A DNA stretch of 9,486 nt from CAKSHP01 sp045590935 (GTDB lineage Bacteria; Bacillota; Clostridia; UBA1381; UMGS1253): contig JAZNSA010000113.1 in the NCBI GenBank assembly GCA_045590935.1, positions 1-9,486 on the forward strand. The letters run 5' to 3'. This document shows positions 1 through 5,793 of this stretch, one piece after another. The notes under the pieces are model-generated. The model was given only the letters and a program-made list of their open reading frames with translations, was not told the DNA's origin and made no database searches. How positions within the stretch are numbered: the stretch's first letter is position 1; the number at the start of each line of letters is the position of its first letter. The translations under genes and the position numbers were made by a program.

Positions 1-699
1 GGCAGCAGATACCATGGATGGCAAAGGCTGGGAGAAAAGGATAATACGATTCAGGCAAAAATAGAAAATGTTTTATCTGCCCTTTATGATAAAAAAATTT
101 TTATAGACGGAAGCGGGCGAACGGATACGGGCGTTCATGCCCTTGCGCAGGTTGCTAATTTCAAGGCGGAAGAAATATATAAAAAAGAATATATTTTAGA
201 TTATTTAAACAAATATCTTCCTGAGGATATAAGCGTATTTGAAATTTTTGAGGTTGACGGAAGGTTTCATTCGAGACTCAGTGCAAAGAAAAAGGTTTAT
301 GAGTATAGAATTTTAAACAGCAATATTCCAAATGTTTTCAAAAGAAAATATCTTTATAGAGTTGAGGAGAAAATCGATGTTGAAAAGATGAAAACGGCGG
401 CTGAATATTTTGTTGGAACGCATGACTTTGTTGGGTTTTCATCTTTGAAAAAGGTAAAAAAATCAACTGTCAGAACGATTTATTATATTGATATAAAAAA
501 AGAGGAAAACGAAATAATTGTTGAAATTTGCGGCAACGGATTTTTATATAATATGGTCAGGATAATTGTTGGAACGCTGCTAGATATTGCACTTGGCGAG
601 GAAATTGACATTTTAAATGTTTTAAAGACAGGGCAGAGAGACTTGGCGGGGAGAATGTTGCCTGCAAGCGGTCTATGCTTAAAAAGAGTTGAATATTAA
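1..699 (+). CDS. truA: tRNA pseudouridine synthase A (5' end missing)
   Basis: TruA converts uridines 38-40 in the tRNA anticodon stem-loop to pseudouridine, in the cytoplasm. The reading frame is open from base 1, and 232 residues are visible. The family is usually about 245-250 residues, so only some 10-15 N-terminal residues lie outside the window. The fragment opens with an SRYHGWQ-type motif near the normal N-terminus. The catalytic loop GRTDTGVHA spans fragment residues 39-47, with the nucleophile Asp at residue 42 (bases 124-126). The conserved GNGFLYNMVR motif of the second domain is at about 178-187, and the C-terminus is intact. UppP follows after 30 bases with no terminator between, so the two are probably cotranscribed. 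Family identity is secure; there is no sign of disruption. Confidence 0.96.
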   Translation, partial: GSRYHGWQRLGEKDNTIQAKIENVLSALYDKKIFIDGSGRTDTGVHALAQVANFKAEEIYKKEYILDYLNKYLPEDISVFEIFEVDGRFHSRLSAKKKVYEYRILNSNIPNVFKRKYLYRVEEKIDVEKMKTAAEYFVGTHDFVGFSSLKKVKKSTVRTIYYIDIKKEENEIIVEICGNGFLYNMVRIIVGTLLDIALGEEIDILNVLKTGQRDLAGRMLPASGLCLKRVEY

Positions 700-729
700 T
701 TAATAGAATTTTGATTTGGGAGGATTTTT

Positions 730-1581
730 ATGTTTGTTGAAGTTTTGAAGTCGATTTTTTTAGGTATAGTTGAGGGAATAACGGAATGGCTTCCTATCAG
801 CAGTACGGGACATATGATTTTAGTTAATGAGTTTTTAAAGCTTAACGTTTCAGAAAGCTTTATGGAGATGTTTTTAGTTGTTATTCAGCTTGGAGCAATT
901 CTTGCGGTTGTTGTTCTTTATTTTAGTAAGCTTATGCCGTTCAAAATAAGAAAAACAGAGGCAAAATCAAAAATATATATTGATAAAGATACTATTGTAA
1001 TGTGGGTGAAAATTCTTTTTGCGTGTATTCCTGCGGCTATTATAGGACTTTTATTTGACGACGAAATTGACAGGTTGTTTTATAATTTCCAAACGGTTGC
1101 AATTGCTCTTATAGTGTACGGAGTTTTGTTTATTTTAATTGAAAAACGAAATGAAAGTAAGGCACCGAAAATTAATACTATGAGCGAAATAAGCTTTAAA
1201 ACCGCATTTGTAATTGGTGTTTTTCAATTGTTGGCGGCGTTGGTTCCAGGAACTTCACGCTCGGGCGCAACAATTCTTGGGGGAATAATGATTGGAATGT
1301 CAAGAACTCTTGCAGCAGAATTTACATTTTTTCTTGCAGTTCCCGTAATGTTTGGGGCTAGTCTTTTGAAAATTTTAAAATTTGGTTTTTCATTTACGTC
1401 AACGGAGATAATTATTTTAGCAGTTGGTTTGATTTCGGCATTTGTTATGTCTGTTGTTGCAATCAAATTTTTAATTGATTATATTAAAAAACACAGCTTT
1501 AGTGCCTTTGGTGTATATAGAATTGTACTGGGCGGAATTGTCTTGCTGTATTGGGGTACAAAGATGTTAGGAAAATGTTAG
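730..1581 (+). CDS. uppP: Undecaprenyl-diphosphate phosphatase (BacA/UppP)
   Basis: UppP is an integral membrane enzyme that removes a phosphate from undecaprenyl diphosphate, regenerating the lipid carrier used for peptidoglycan and other wall glycans. High levels give bacitracin resistance in this family. The 283-residue protein matches the usual length (about 265-285) and consists mostly of hydrophobic membrane segments. The first signature is at residues 15-28, with Glu15, Glu19 and the WLPISSTGH stretch ending in His28. The second is PGTSRSGAT at 173-181, with the catalytic-site Arg177. The AUG start is preceded by GGGAGG at 718-723 with good spacing. It sits behind truA in what looks like one transcript. 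murA downstream has its own promoter, so the link to murA is functional rather than an obligate operon. Confidence 0.97.
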   Translation: MFVEVLKSIFLGIVEGITEWLPISSTGHMILVNEFLKLNVSESFMEMFLVVIQLGAILAVVVLYFSKLMPFKIRKTEAKSKIYIDKDTIVMWVKILFACIPAAIIGLLFDDEIDRLFYNFQTVAIALIVYGVLFILIEKRNESKAPKINTMSEISFKTAFVIGVFQLLAALVPGTSRSGATILGGIMIGMSRTLAAEFTFFLAVPVMFGASLLKILKFGFSFTSTEIIILAVGLISAFVMSVVAIKFLIDYIKKHSFSAFGVYRIVLGGIVLLYWGTKMLGKC

Positions 1582-1602
1582 AAAATTGTTAAAAATTTTT
1601 GG

Positions 1603-1631
1603 TTGATTTTTTTTGGATAATATGATATAAT
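1603..1631 (+). promoter_or_regulatory. Sigma-A promoter with extended -10, upstream of murA
   Basis: A TTGATT -35 box (1603-1608) and a perfect TATAAT -10 box (1626-1631) are separated by 17 bases. TGA immediately precedes the -10, giving a TGn extended -10 element. Transcription would begin near 1637-1640, leaving a leader of about 70 bases before the murA UUG start. I see no riboswitch-like structure in that leader. The promoter lies about 20 bases past the end of uppP, so murA can be transcribed independently of truA-uppP. Confidence 0.85.
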
Positions 1632-1710
1632 GCTCTGTGTGTTTTAAGATTATTATGGTTATTAGTTTTTATAGAAATAAATCAGACGACAAAATTAGGG
1701 GGAGAGCTCT

Positions 1711-2979
1711 TTGGAAAAGCTTGTTATCCATGGCGGAAATGCTCTTTGCGGAAGTGTTACAATAAGTGGTGCGAAAAATGCCGCCGTTGCAATAATCCCT
1801 GCTGCACTTATGGTTAATGGTGTTTGCAGATTAGAGAATGTTCCGAAAATTAAAGATGTAATTCTTATTTGTGATATATTAAAAAGTCTTGGAGCAAAGG
1901 TTGATTTTGGTGACGATGGAGTTTTGGAAATTGATTCCAGCGATTTGACTTATGTTACTCCTGCGTACGAATTAGTTAGTCGTATGCGTGCTTCGTATTA
2001 CCTTATTGGAGCTATGCTTGGCAGATTTGGAAAAGCAGAGGTTGCAATGCCGGGTGGATGTGACCTTGGGCCTCGTCCTGTTGACCAACATATAAAAGGG
2101 TTTAATGCACTTGGTGCGAAAACTACGGTTAAGAGCGGGGTTATATGTGCGTCTGCTGAAAAGCTTGCCGGAGCAAATGTGTATTTGGATATTGTGAGCG
2201 TTGGTGCAACAATGAATATAATGCTTGCGGCGGCAATGGCTGAGGGCACAACTATAATTGAAAATGCTGCTCGTGAGCCTCATATTGTTGATTTGGCAAA
2301 CTTTTTAAATGCCTGCGGTGCAAAGGTGCGTGGAGCAGGAACTGATGTTATAAAAATTGTTGGTGTAAATAGGCTGAGTGGCGCAACATATTCAATTATA
2401 CCTGACCAGATTGAGGCGGGAACGTTTATGATTGCGGCGGCGGCAACAAGAGGAAATGTTTTGATTGAAAACGTTATTCCTAAGCATTTGGAAACGATTA
2501 CCTCAAAGCTTGTTGAAATGGGAGTTACGGTTGAGGAATTTGATAATAGCGTTCGGGTTAGTTGCAGTAAGGATACTGTTTTGAAAAAAATTAATGTTAA
2601 AACGCTTCCTTACCCTGGGTTTCCTACGGATATGCAACCTCAGATTGTTGCGCTTATGTCTGTTACAGAGGGAGTAAGTACTGCGACGGAGAGCGTTTGG
2701 GATAGCAGATTTAAATACATAGATGAATTAAAGCGTATGGGTGCTAATATAACAGTAAACGGAAAGACGGCATATGTTGAGGGAATTGACAAGCTCTCGG
2801 GAGCAAAAGTCAGAGCAACGGATTTGCGAGCAGGTGCGGGAATGGTTATTGCGGGCCTGATGGCAGAGGGTGAAACTCAGATTTCGTCAATATATCATAT
2901 TGACAGGGGATATGAGTGCCTTGAAAAGAAGTTTATCGCTTTGGGTGCTGATATTGAGCGTATATTTTATGAAGAATGA
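1711..2979 (+). CDS. murA: UDP-N-acetylglucosamine 1-carboxyvinyltransferase (MurA)
   Basis: MurA transfers enolpyruvate from phosphoenolpyruvate to UDP-GlcNAc, the first committed step of peptidoglycan synthesis, in the cytoplasm. At 422 residues it has the family length. Lys22-Asn23 in the SGAKNAA motif match the substrate-binding pair. MPGGCDLGPRP carries Cys117, the equivalent of the Cys residue (Cys115 in E. coli) alkylated by fosfomycin, so sensitivity at target level is expected. PYPGFPTDMQPQ contains Asp307, the equivalent of the catalytic Asp305. The start is UUG at 1711, supported by AGGGGGAG at 1697-1704 six bases upstream and by alignment of the MEKLVIHGG N-terminus with the family; there is no nearby AUG. 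Firmicutes often carry two paralogues, and which one this is cannot be decided here. It has its own promoter and is followed by a hairpin. Confidence 0.97.
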   Translation: MEKLVIHGGNALCGSVTISGAKNAAVAIIPAALMVNGVCRLENVPKIKDVILICDILKSLGAKVDFGDDGVLEIDSSDLTYVTPAYELVSRMRASYYLIGAMLGRFGKAEVAMPGGCDLGPRPVDQHIKGFNALGAKTTVKSGVICASAEKLAGANVYLDIVSVGATMNIMLAAAMAEGTTIIENAAREPHIVDLANFLNACGAKVRGAGTDVIKIVGVNRLSGATYSIIPDQIEAGTFMIAAAATRGNVLIENVIPKHLETITSKLVEMGVTVEEFDNSVRVSCSKDTVLKKINVKTLPYPGFPTDMQPQIVALMSVTEGVSTATESVWDSRFKYIDELKRMGANITVNGKTAYVEGIDKLSGAKVRATDLRAGAGMVIAGLMAEGETQISSIYHIDRGYECLEKKFIALGADIERIFYEE

Positions 2980-2992
2980 TTTTTGAATTTTT

Positions 2993-3030
2993 AGGCTGTA
3001 TCAAAAATGTTTAACTATTTGATACAGCCT
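2993..3030 (+). terminator. Perfect 13-bp hairpin after murA (probable terminator or repeat)
   Basis: AGGCTGTATCAAA (2993-3005) and TTTGATACAGCCT (3018-3030) form an uninterrupted 13-bp stem around a 12-base loop, starting 13 bases past the murA stop. On the + strand the following bases are TTATGATG, a poor U tract. On the - strand the stem is followed by AAAAATTC, also not a U tract. It may therefore be an inefficient terminator, an mRNA 3'-end stabiliser, or a dispersed repeat. Its loop and right arm resemble the terminator after rlmH. Confidence 0.6.
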
Positions 3031-3060
3031 TTATGATGAAAGTGTTAAAAGGGGAGAACT

Positions 3061-3855
3061 ATGATTAAATTTTATTCTCTTGCAAGCGGAAGTAGCGGAA
3101 ATTGCTCAGTTATATCCAATGGAAATACAAGCATTTTAATAGATTGCGGAATTAACGGAAAAACTTGCGAAAACCGTCTTGCAGATATAAAGATAAATCC
3201 TGAGAGTATTGATGCTATATTGGTTACACATGAGCACACAGACCATATTTCGGGAATTGGAGTAATGTCTAGAAGATACAATATTCCCATTTATGCAAAC
3301 GAAAAAACATGGCAAGGAATTTTTAATTCCAAGTTTAATATCGGAAAAATTTCTCAGGAGAATATTAAAAATATCAAAAGCGATATTGAATTTGAGATTG
3401 GAACAATGGGAATTTGCGCATTTAACACCCCTCACGACAGTGCGGAGTCCGTTGGCTATAATATTTTTGTTGAGAGTGATAAATATTCTGTTGCTACAGA
3501 TATGGGGCGTGTGGACAAGGGTGTTGTTGCCAGGCTTTTGGGAAGTAAAAGTGTCCTTTTGGAGTCTAATCATGATGTTGATATGCTTAAAAATGGAATT
3601 TATCCATATTGGCTTAAGCAAAGAATATTGGGAGAGTTTGGTCATTTGTCAAACGAGAGTTGCGCAAAAATTGCGGTTTGTCTTGCAAAAAACGGAACAA
3701 AAAATATTGTTTTGGGGCACTTATCTTCCGAGAATAATTCGCCAAACAAGGCATATTCAACAGTTGAAGGTGTTTTGAAGGAAAATAGTGCTATTGTTGG
3801 AGGCGATATATCTCTTGCAGTTGCCGACAGATATGAAATAACTAATTTGTTGTAG
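3061..3855 (+). CDS. walJ: WalJ/YycJ-type metallo-beta-lactamase-fold hydrolase
   Basis: This is a cytoplasmic metal-dependent hydrolase of the WalJ (YycJ/VicX) family. In other Firmicutes it is encoded next to the WalRK cell-wall two-component system and has been reported as a nuclease linking replication and cell division; the physiological substrate is uncertain. The 264 residues begin with the characteristic SLASGSSGNC segment (7-15), and the metal motif THEHTDH is at 56-62 (His57, His59, Asp61, His62). Further probable ligands are His125 in NTPHD, Asp147 in ATDMG and His220 in LGHLSSENN. The AUG start has AAGGGGAG at 3049-3056. It lies directly upstream of rlmH, a conserved pairing in Firmicutes, but here murA rather than walRKHI is upstream. 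Family call is firm; the exact role is inferred. Confidence 0.93.
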   Translation: MIKFYSLASGSSGNCSVISNGNTSILIDCGINGKTCENRLADIKINPESIDAILVTHEHTDHISGIGVMSRRYNIPIYANEKTWQGIFNSKFNIGKISQENIKNIKSDIEFEIGTMGICAFNTPHDSAESVGYNIFVESDKYSVATDMGRVDKGVVARLLGSKSVLLESNHDVDMLKNGIYPYWLKQRILGEFGHLSNESCAKIAVCLAKNGTKNIVLGHLSSENNSPNKAYSTVEGVLKENSAIVGGDISLAVADRYEITNLL

Positions 3856-3868
3856 AGGGTTGATTTTT

Positions 3869-4348
3869 TTGAATATAAATATAATTGTAGTAGGAAAGCT
3901 TAAAGAAAAATTTTGGGATATGGCTGTTTTGGAGTATGTAAAGAGATTGTCCAGATTTGCTAAAATTACGATAACTGAAATAGCCGATAAAAAAATTCCC
4001 GAAAATGCTTCCGAAAAGGAGGAAGAGCAGGTTTTAAAGCAAGAGGGTGAGAGAATACTTGAAAAAGTAAAGGAAGGGCAGTTTGTTTTTGCGCTGTGTA
4101 TCGAAGGGGAGCAGCTTGATTCGGTAAGATTTTCTGAAAAGATACAAAGCCTTGCAGTTAGCGGAAAGAGTGATATTGCATTTATTATTGGCGGGTCGCT
4201 TGGATTGTCGGAAGAGGTTAAAAAAAGGGCGAATTTCAAATTAAGTTTTTCAAAGATGACTTTTCCTCATCAGCTTATGCGTGTTGTTTTGCTTGAGCAA
4301 ACATACAGATGTTTTAAAATTATAAACAATGAATCTTATCATAAGTAA
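3869..4348 (+). CDS. rlmH: 23S rRNA (pseudouridine-1915-N3)-methyltransferase RlmH
   Basis: RlmH is a SPOUT-class methyltransferase that uses S-adenosylmethionine to methylate N3 of pseudouridine 1915 in helix 69 of 23S rRNA on the assembled 70S ribosome. I place the start at UUG 3869, giving exactly 159 residues, the usual Firmicutes length, with GAGGG (3855-3859) nine bases upstream. An in-frame UUG at 3860 would touch that ribosome-binding site and is unlikely. The N-terminus MNINIIVVGKLKEKFW is typical. The knot region shows IGGSLGL (107-113) and MTFPHQLMRVVLLEQ (130-144), and the protein ends in YHK, the conserved C-terminal Tyr-His. It follows walJ by 13 bases and is surely cotranscribed with it. 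A terminator overlaps its stop codon. Confidence 0.96.
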   Translation: MNINIIVVGKLKEKFWDMAVLEYVKRLSRFAKITITEIADKKIPENASEKEEEQVLKQEGERILEKVKEGQFVFALCIEGEQLDSVRFSEKIQSLAVSGKSDIAFIIGGSLGLSEEVKKRANFKLSFSKMTFPHQLMRVVLLEQTYRCFKIINNESYHK

Positions 4349-4381
4349 AGCTATAGTCAACTATTTGATTATAGCTTTTTT
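4347..4381 (+). terminator. Rho-independent terminator overlapping the rlmH stop
   Basis: AAAGCTATAGTCAA (4347-4360) pairs with TTGATTATAGCTTT (4365-4378) with one G-U wobble and a 4-base loop (CTAT). A run of six T follows from 4376. The left arm includes the last two bases of the rlmH stop codon. It closes the walJ-rlmH transcript before the sporulation operon. Confidence 0.85.
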
Positions 4382-4394
4382 AGTAAAAAAATGT

Positions 4395-4423
4395 AACATA
4401 AGCAAAAAAATAGTCATATTATG
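4395..4423 (+). promoter_or_regulatory. Possible mother-cell (sigma-K or sigma-E like) promoter of cotJ
   Basis: The sequence AACA (4395-4398), a 16-base spacer and CATATTATG (4415-4423) fit the sigma-K pattern mACm-N16-CATAnnnTA with one mismatch in the last base. Read as sigma-E, the ATA at 4398-4400 would be two bases too close to CATATTAT. In Bacillus the cotJ operon is sigma-E controlled, so the sigma factor is uncertain. A transcript would have a leader of about 45 bases. No good sigma-A promoter is visible between the rlmH terminator and cotJA. Confidence 0.35.
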
Positions 4424-4473
4424 TTAATGCGTAGCTAAGTAGCTATGTAATAAACAAAGAAAGGATTTTATTT

Positions 4474-4674
4474 ATGAAATTCGACAAAATATGTATGATA
4501 CCAGGGTATGCGTATGTACCTGAGCAGAAGCTTATGCAAACATACAATTCTGAAAAAGGACTTGAACGGGGAACGATATTTCCTGAATTAGATTTACCTA
4601 TGGATATATACGGAAAACAGGATATAAGCGAAATTTGCGAAGAAGTGATGAAGATGGAGGAGGGCAAGGTATGA
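4474..4674 (+). CDS. cotJA: Spore coat associated protein CotJA
   Basis: CotJA is a small spore-coat protein whose family is found with CotJB and CotJC in endospore formers; it is made in the mother cell and its biochemical role is unknown. The 66 residues contain the two family hallmarks: YAYVPEQKL (12-20), the YVP-Q block, and ERGTIFPELDLPM (31-43), the G-T-FPEL block followed by Pro. The AUG at 4474 is preceded by AAAGG (4460-4464) with 9 bases of spacing. The stop codon overlaps the cotJB start in ATGA (4671-4674), so translation of the two is coupled. The order cotJA-cotJB-cotJC independently supports the name. Confidence 0.92.
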   Translation: MKFDKICMIPGYAYVPEQKLMQTYNSEKGLERGTIFPELDLPMDIYGKQDISEICEEVMKMEEGKV

Positions 4675-4940
4675 ATAATATAACAAGCCTGCGTGCAAAA
4701 AAGCTCAAAGATGTTCAAAAATACTTTTTTGCAGCCTATGATTTGCAACTTTTTTTAGACACGCATCCTCATGATGCCGAGGCAATGAAAATGTATGGCG
4801 AAATTGTTAAGAAAGCAAAAAATGCAAAAATGGAATTCGAGCGTGAATTTGGACCGTTGGATGCTTTTGCTGCCACCGACAGTACGCAGCATTGGGAATG
4901 GAACTGCAACCCTTGGCCTTGGGACAATATGGGCGAATAG
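4671..4940 (+). CDS. cotJB: Spore coat protein CotJB
   Basis: CotJB is a small spore-coat component that accompanies CotJA and CotJC; its precise role is not known. The 89-residue protein shows the family core FAAYDLQLFLDTHPHD (20-35), then a charged helical stretch, a FGPL motif (60-63), and a Trp-rich C-terminus, WEWNCNPWPWD (75-85). The start chosen is AUG 4671, which overlaps the cotJA stop (ATGA) and has the strong site GGAGGAGGG at 4656-4664 six bases upstream. An AUG 36 bases further upstream in the same frame would add a non-conserved extension inside cotJA and lacks such a site. cotJC begins 13 bases after the stop. Confidence 0.93.
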   Translation: MNNITSLRAKKLKDVQKYFFAAYDLQLFLDTHPHDAEAMKMYGEIVKKAKNAKMEFEREFGPLDAFAATDSTQHWEWNCNPWPWDNMGE

Positions 4941-4953
4941 AAAGGAGTTAAAT

Positions 4954-5544
4954 ATGTTTAAATATGAAAAATTTTTACAATATCCGATAAATATAAAAAC
5001 ACCAAACCCGAAGCTTGCAAGCTTTATAATAAGCCAGTACGGTGGACCGCATGGCGAAGCAGGTGCTGCAATGCGTTATCTTTCGCAAAGGTTTTCAATG
5101 CCAAACGAGGTAACAAAATCTGTGTTAACAGATATTGGCAACGAAGAATTAGGACACCTCGAAATGGTTGGAACGCTTGTTCATCAGCTTTGCAAAAATG
5201 CGACTACCACTCAAATTGAAAATAGTCCTATGGCTGCTTATTTTATCGACCATGGTAAAGGAGTGTATCCCGTTGCCGCTGCGGGAACCCCATTTAGCGC
5301 AGAAACTTTTTCCGTTACGGGCGACCCTATTGCAGATTTAGTTGAAGACCTTGCAGCAGAGCAAAAGGCGAGAACAACGTATGATAATATACTTCGGGTT
5401 TGTGATGACCCGGATGTCAGGGATGTCATAAAATTTTTAAGAGAGCGTGAAATTGTGCATTTTCAGCGCTTCGGTGAAGCTTTAAATCACGTTCAAAATA
5501 GAGCGAATAATAAAAAATATTTTATAGGAAATGCGGATAGATAA
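4954..5544 (+). CDS. cotJC: Spore coat manganese catalase CotJC
   Basis: CotJC is a spore-coat member of the dimanganese catalase family, expected to break hydrogen peroxide into water and oxygen at the spore surface. The 196 residues form the ferritin-like four-helix type. All five expected metal ligands are visible: Glu35 in GGPHGE, Glu65 and His68 in EELGH, Glu136 in AAEQKAR, and His169 in EIVHFQR. The signature GDPIADLVEDLAAEQKAR is at 123-140. It is close to the length of Bacillus CotJC (about 189) and lacks the long C-terminal tail of vegetative manganese catalases. The AUG at 4954 follows AAAGGAG (4941-4947). An in-frame upstream AUG at 4795 is inside cotJB and is rejected. It is the last gene of cotJABC and is followed by a strong terminator. 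Confidence 0.95.
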   Translation: MFKYEKFLQYPINIKTPNPKLASFIISQYGGPHGEAGAAMRYLSQRFSMPNEVTKSVLTDIGNEELGHLEMVGTLVHQLCKNATTTQIENSPMAAYFIDHGKGVYPVAAAGTPFSAETFSVTGDPIADLVEDLAAEQKARTTYDNILRVCDDPDVRDVIKFLREREIVHFQRFGEALNHVQNRANNKKYFIGNADR

Positions 5545-5554
5545 TATTAATATT

Positions 5555-5587
5555 GAAAAGGGCGAGCCATAAAGGTTTGCCCTTTTC
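5555..5587 (+). terminator. Rho-independent terminator of cotJABC
   Basis: GAAAAGGGCGAGCC (5555-5568) pairs fully with GGTTTGCCCTTTTC (5574-5587), with two G-U wobbles, around a 5-base ATAAA loop. The GC-rich upper stem is followed by TTTTC, giving the U tract. It begins 11 bases after the cotJC stop and separates the spore operon from the glycan operon. Confidence 0.85.
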
Positions 5588-5712
5588 GTTGGTGCAGATT
5601 TGTTTGCTATAGTATCTTTATATTTTCCCAAAAGCAAATCATTAATAATAATAATTAAATTGAATTAAAAAATAACTAATTAATTATATTGTGAAAAATT
5701 AATGGAAATCCA
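5588..5712 (+). other. AT-rich non-coding spacer
   Basis: The spacer between the cotJ terminator and the glycan promoter is very rich in A and T, with runs such as ATTAATAATAATAATT. I see no ORF, RNA gene or convincing hairpin. Its promoter-proximal part could act as an UP element for the promoter at 5713, but that is inference. Confidence 0.5.
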
Positions 5713-5741
5713 TTGACAATGATGCAGAAATATGATAAAAT
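5713..5741 (+). promoter_or_regulatory. Strong sigma-A promoter of the glycan operon
   Basis: A perfect TTGACA -35 box (5713-5718), a 17-base spacer and a TAAAAT -10 box (5736-5741) are present, with TGA just before the -10 (extended -10). Transcription would begin near 5748, leaving a leader of about 45 bases to the AUG at 5794. No attenuator or antiterminator target is visible in the leader. Confidence 0.85.
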
Positions 5742-5793
5742 TTAATATAAGGCGTATGTGTTATTATATATTGTTCGAGAAAAGAGGATAGCA

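Noticed and set aside
1581..1602. Possible uppP terminator around AAAAATTTTT (1591-1600)
   Set aside because: The inverted repeat is only A/T with no stable GC stem, so it is more likely promoter-flanking AT-rich DNA.
3009..3037. Possible weak promoter for walJ (TTTAAC at 3010-3015, TATGAT at 3032-3037, 16-base spacer)
   Set aside because: The -35 box matches only half the consensus and overlaps the hairpin loop, so it is too weak to call.
3136..3645. Long minus-strand ORF (169 codons) inside walJ
   Set aside because: It lies wholly opposite a gene with clear metal-binding motifs, has no recognisable domain, and no promoter or binding site supports it.
3293..3778. Plus-strand ORF of 161 codons in another frame of walJ
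   Set aside because: The true frame covers the same bases with all family motifs; this translation has no recognisable domain and no ribosome-binding site.
3757..4239. Long minus-strand ORF (160 codons) opposite the walJ end and rlmH
   Set aside because: It is antisense to conserved rlmH, and its Ser/Phe-rich low-complexity translation is typical of a shadow of lysine- and glutamate-rich coding sequence.
4431..4446. Tandem repeat GTAGCTAA/GTAGCTAT upstream of cotJA
   Set aside because: Only two 8-base copies with one mismatch; too short to separate from chance in AT-rich DNA, although an operator role cannot be excluded.
4795..4953. Upstream AUG extending cotJC by 53 codons
   Set aside because: The extension overlaps cotJB out of frame, and a strong binding site sits directly before the AUG at 4954, where homology begins.
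5588..5712. Search for a riboswitch, small RNA or attachment site in the AT-rich spacer
   Set aside because: No conserved-looking stems, direct repeats or tRNA-like sequence were visible; only A/T runs.
5758..5793. Upstream GUG start for the aminotransferase
   Set aside because: It has no ribosome-binding site, would start about 10 bases after the predicted transcription start, and adds residues not typical of the family.
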